Below, piece after piece: positions 6,493 through 6,513 of a stretch of DNA of 6,513 nt. The number at the start of each line of letters is the position of its first letter. Position 1 is the first letter of the stretch. The notes under the pieces are model-generated. The model searched no databases. It was not told the origin of the DNA and saw nothing but the letters and a program-made list of their open reading frames with translations. Made by a program: the position numbers and the translations under genes. Origin of the DNA: CAIXSC01 sp040381235 (GTDB lineage: Bacteria; Planctomycetota; Planctomycetia; Pirellulales; Pirellulaceae); NCBI GenBank assembly GCA_040381235.1, contig JBEIHS010000425.1, positions 1 to 6,513 of the forward strand, in the 5' to 3' direction.

Positions 6493-6513
6493 CGGGAGTC
6501 TGGTTAGTTTGCT

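Overview
The window is almost certainly from a GC-rich planctomycete (Planctomycetota, plausibly the Pirellulales, though order is an inference). All three recognisable proteins belong to families strongly expanded in that phylum: a DUF1549/DUF1553 (PSCyt2/PSD1) protein, a planctomycete-type cytochrome c (PSCyt1) fused to a WD40 propeller, and a DUF1501 protein. No ribosomal or housekeeping gene is present to place it more finely.

Layout: all three genes lie on the minus strand and are read from right to left as one tight operon. Gene 1 (6364-3566) is a secreted DUF1549/DUF1553 protein with two bacterial Ig-like segments and two heme-c-like motifs. After 24 nt comes gene 2 (3541-2012), a secreted monoheme cytochrome c with a WD40 beta-propeller. 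After a further 19 nt comes gene 3 (1992-475), a Tat-exported DUF1501 protein with an alkaline-phosphatase-like fold. Genes 2 and 3 have clear Shine-Dalgarno sequences at good spacing; gene 1 has none. The right flank (6374-6492), immediately upstream of gene 1, is a 17-unit heptanucleotide tandem repeat that fills the place where a ribosome site or proximal promoter would be expected. The left flank (1-474), downstream of gene 3, is less GC-rich and holds no supportable gene, only two modest hairpins and one promoter-like sequence on the plus strand.

How the genes may work together: all three products carry export signals, so they should act in the periplasm or paryphoplasm or at the cell surface. 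Genes 1 and 2 would go through Sec and receive heme there (two candidate sites in gene 1, one in gene 2), while gene 3 would be exported folded through Tat. The close spacing suggests co-expression and perhaps a complex that moves electrons to or from a DUF1501 enzyme, with the propeller and Ig-like segments as binding surfaces. This is inference; no substrate can be read from the sequence.

The operon type itself is familiar in planctomycetes. The less ordinary points are the heptamer array at the first start codon, the Ala-Gly-Lys pentapeptide linkers in the same place in two successive genes, a coiled-coil segment inside the DUF1553 C-terminus, and a CX4CH motif in gene 1. I did not find a convincing new defence, mobile or RNA-based system.
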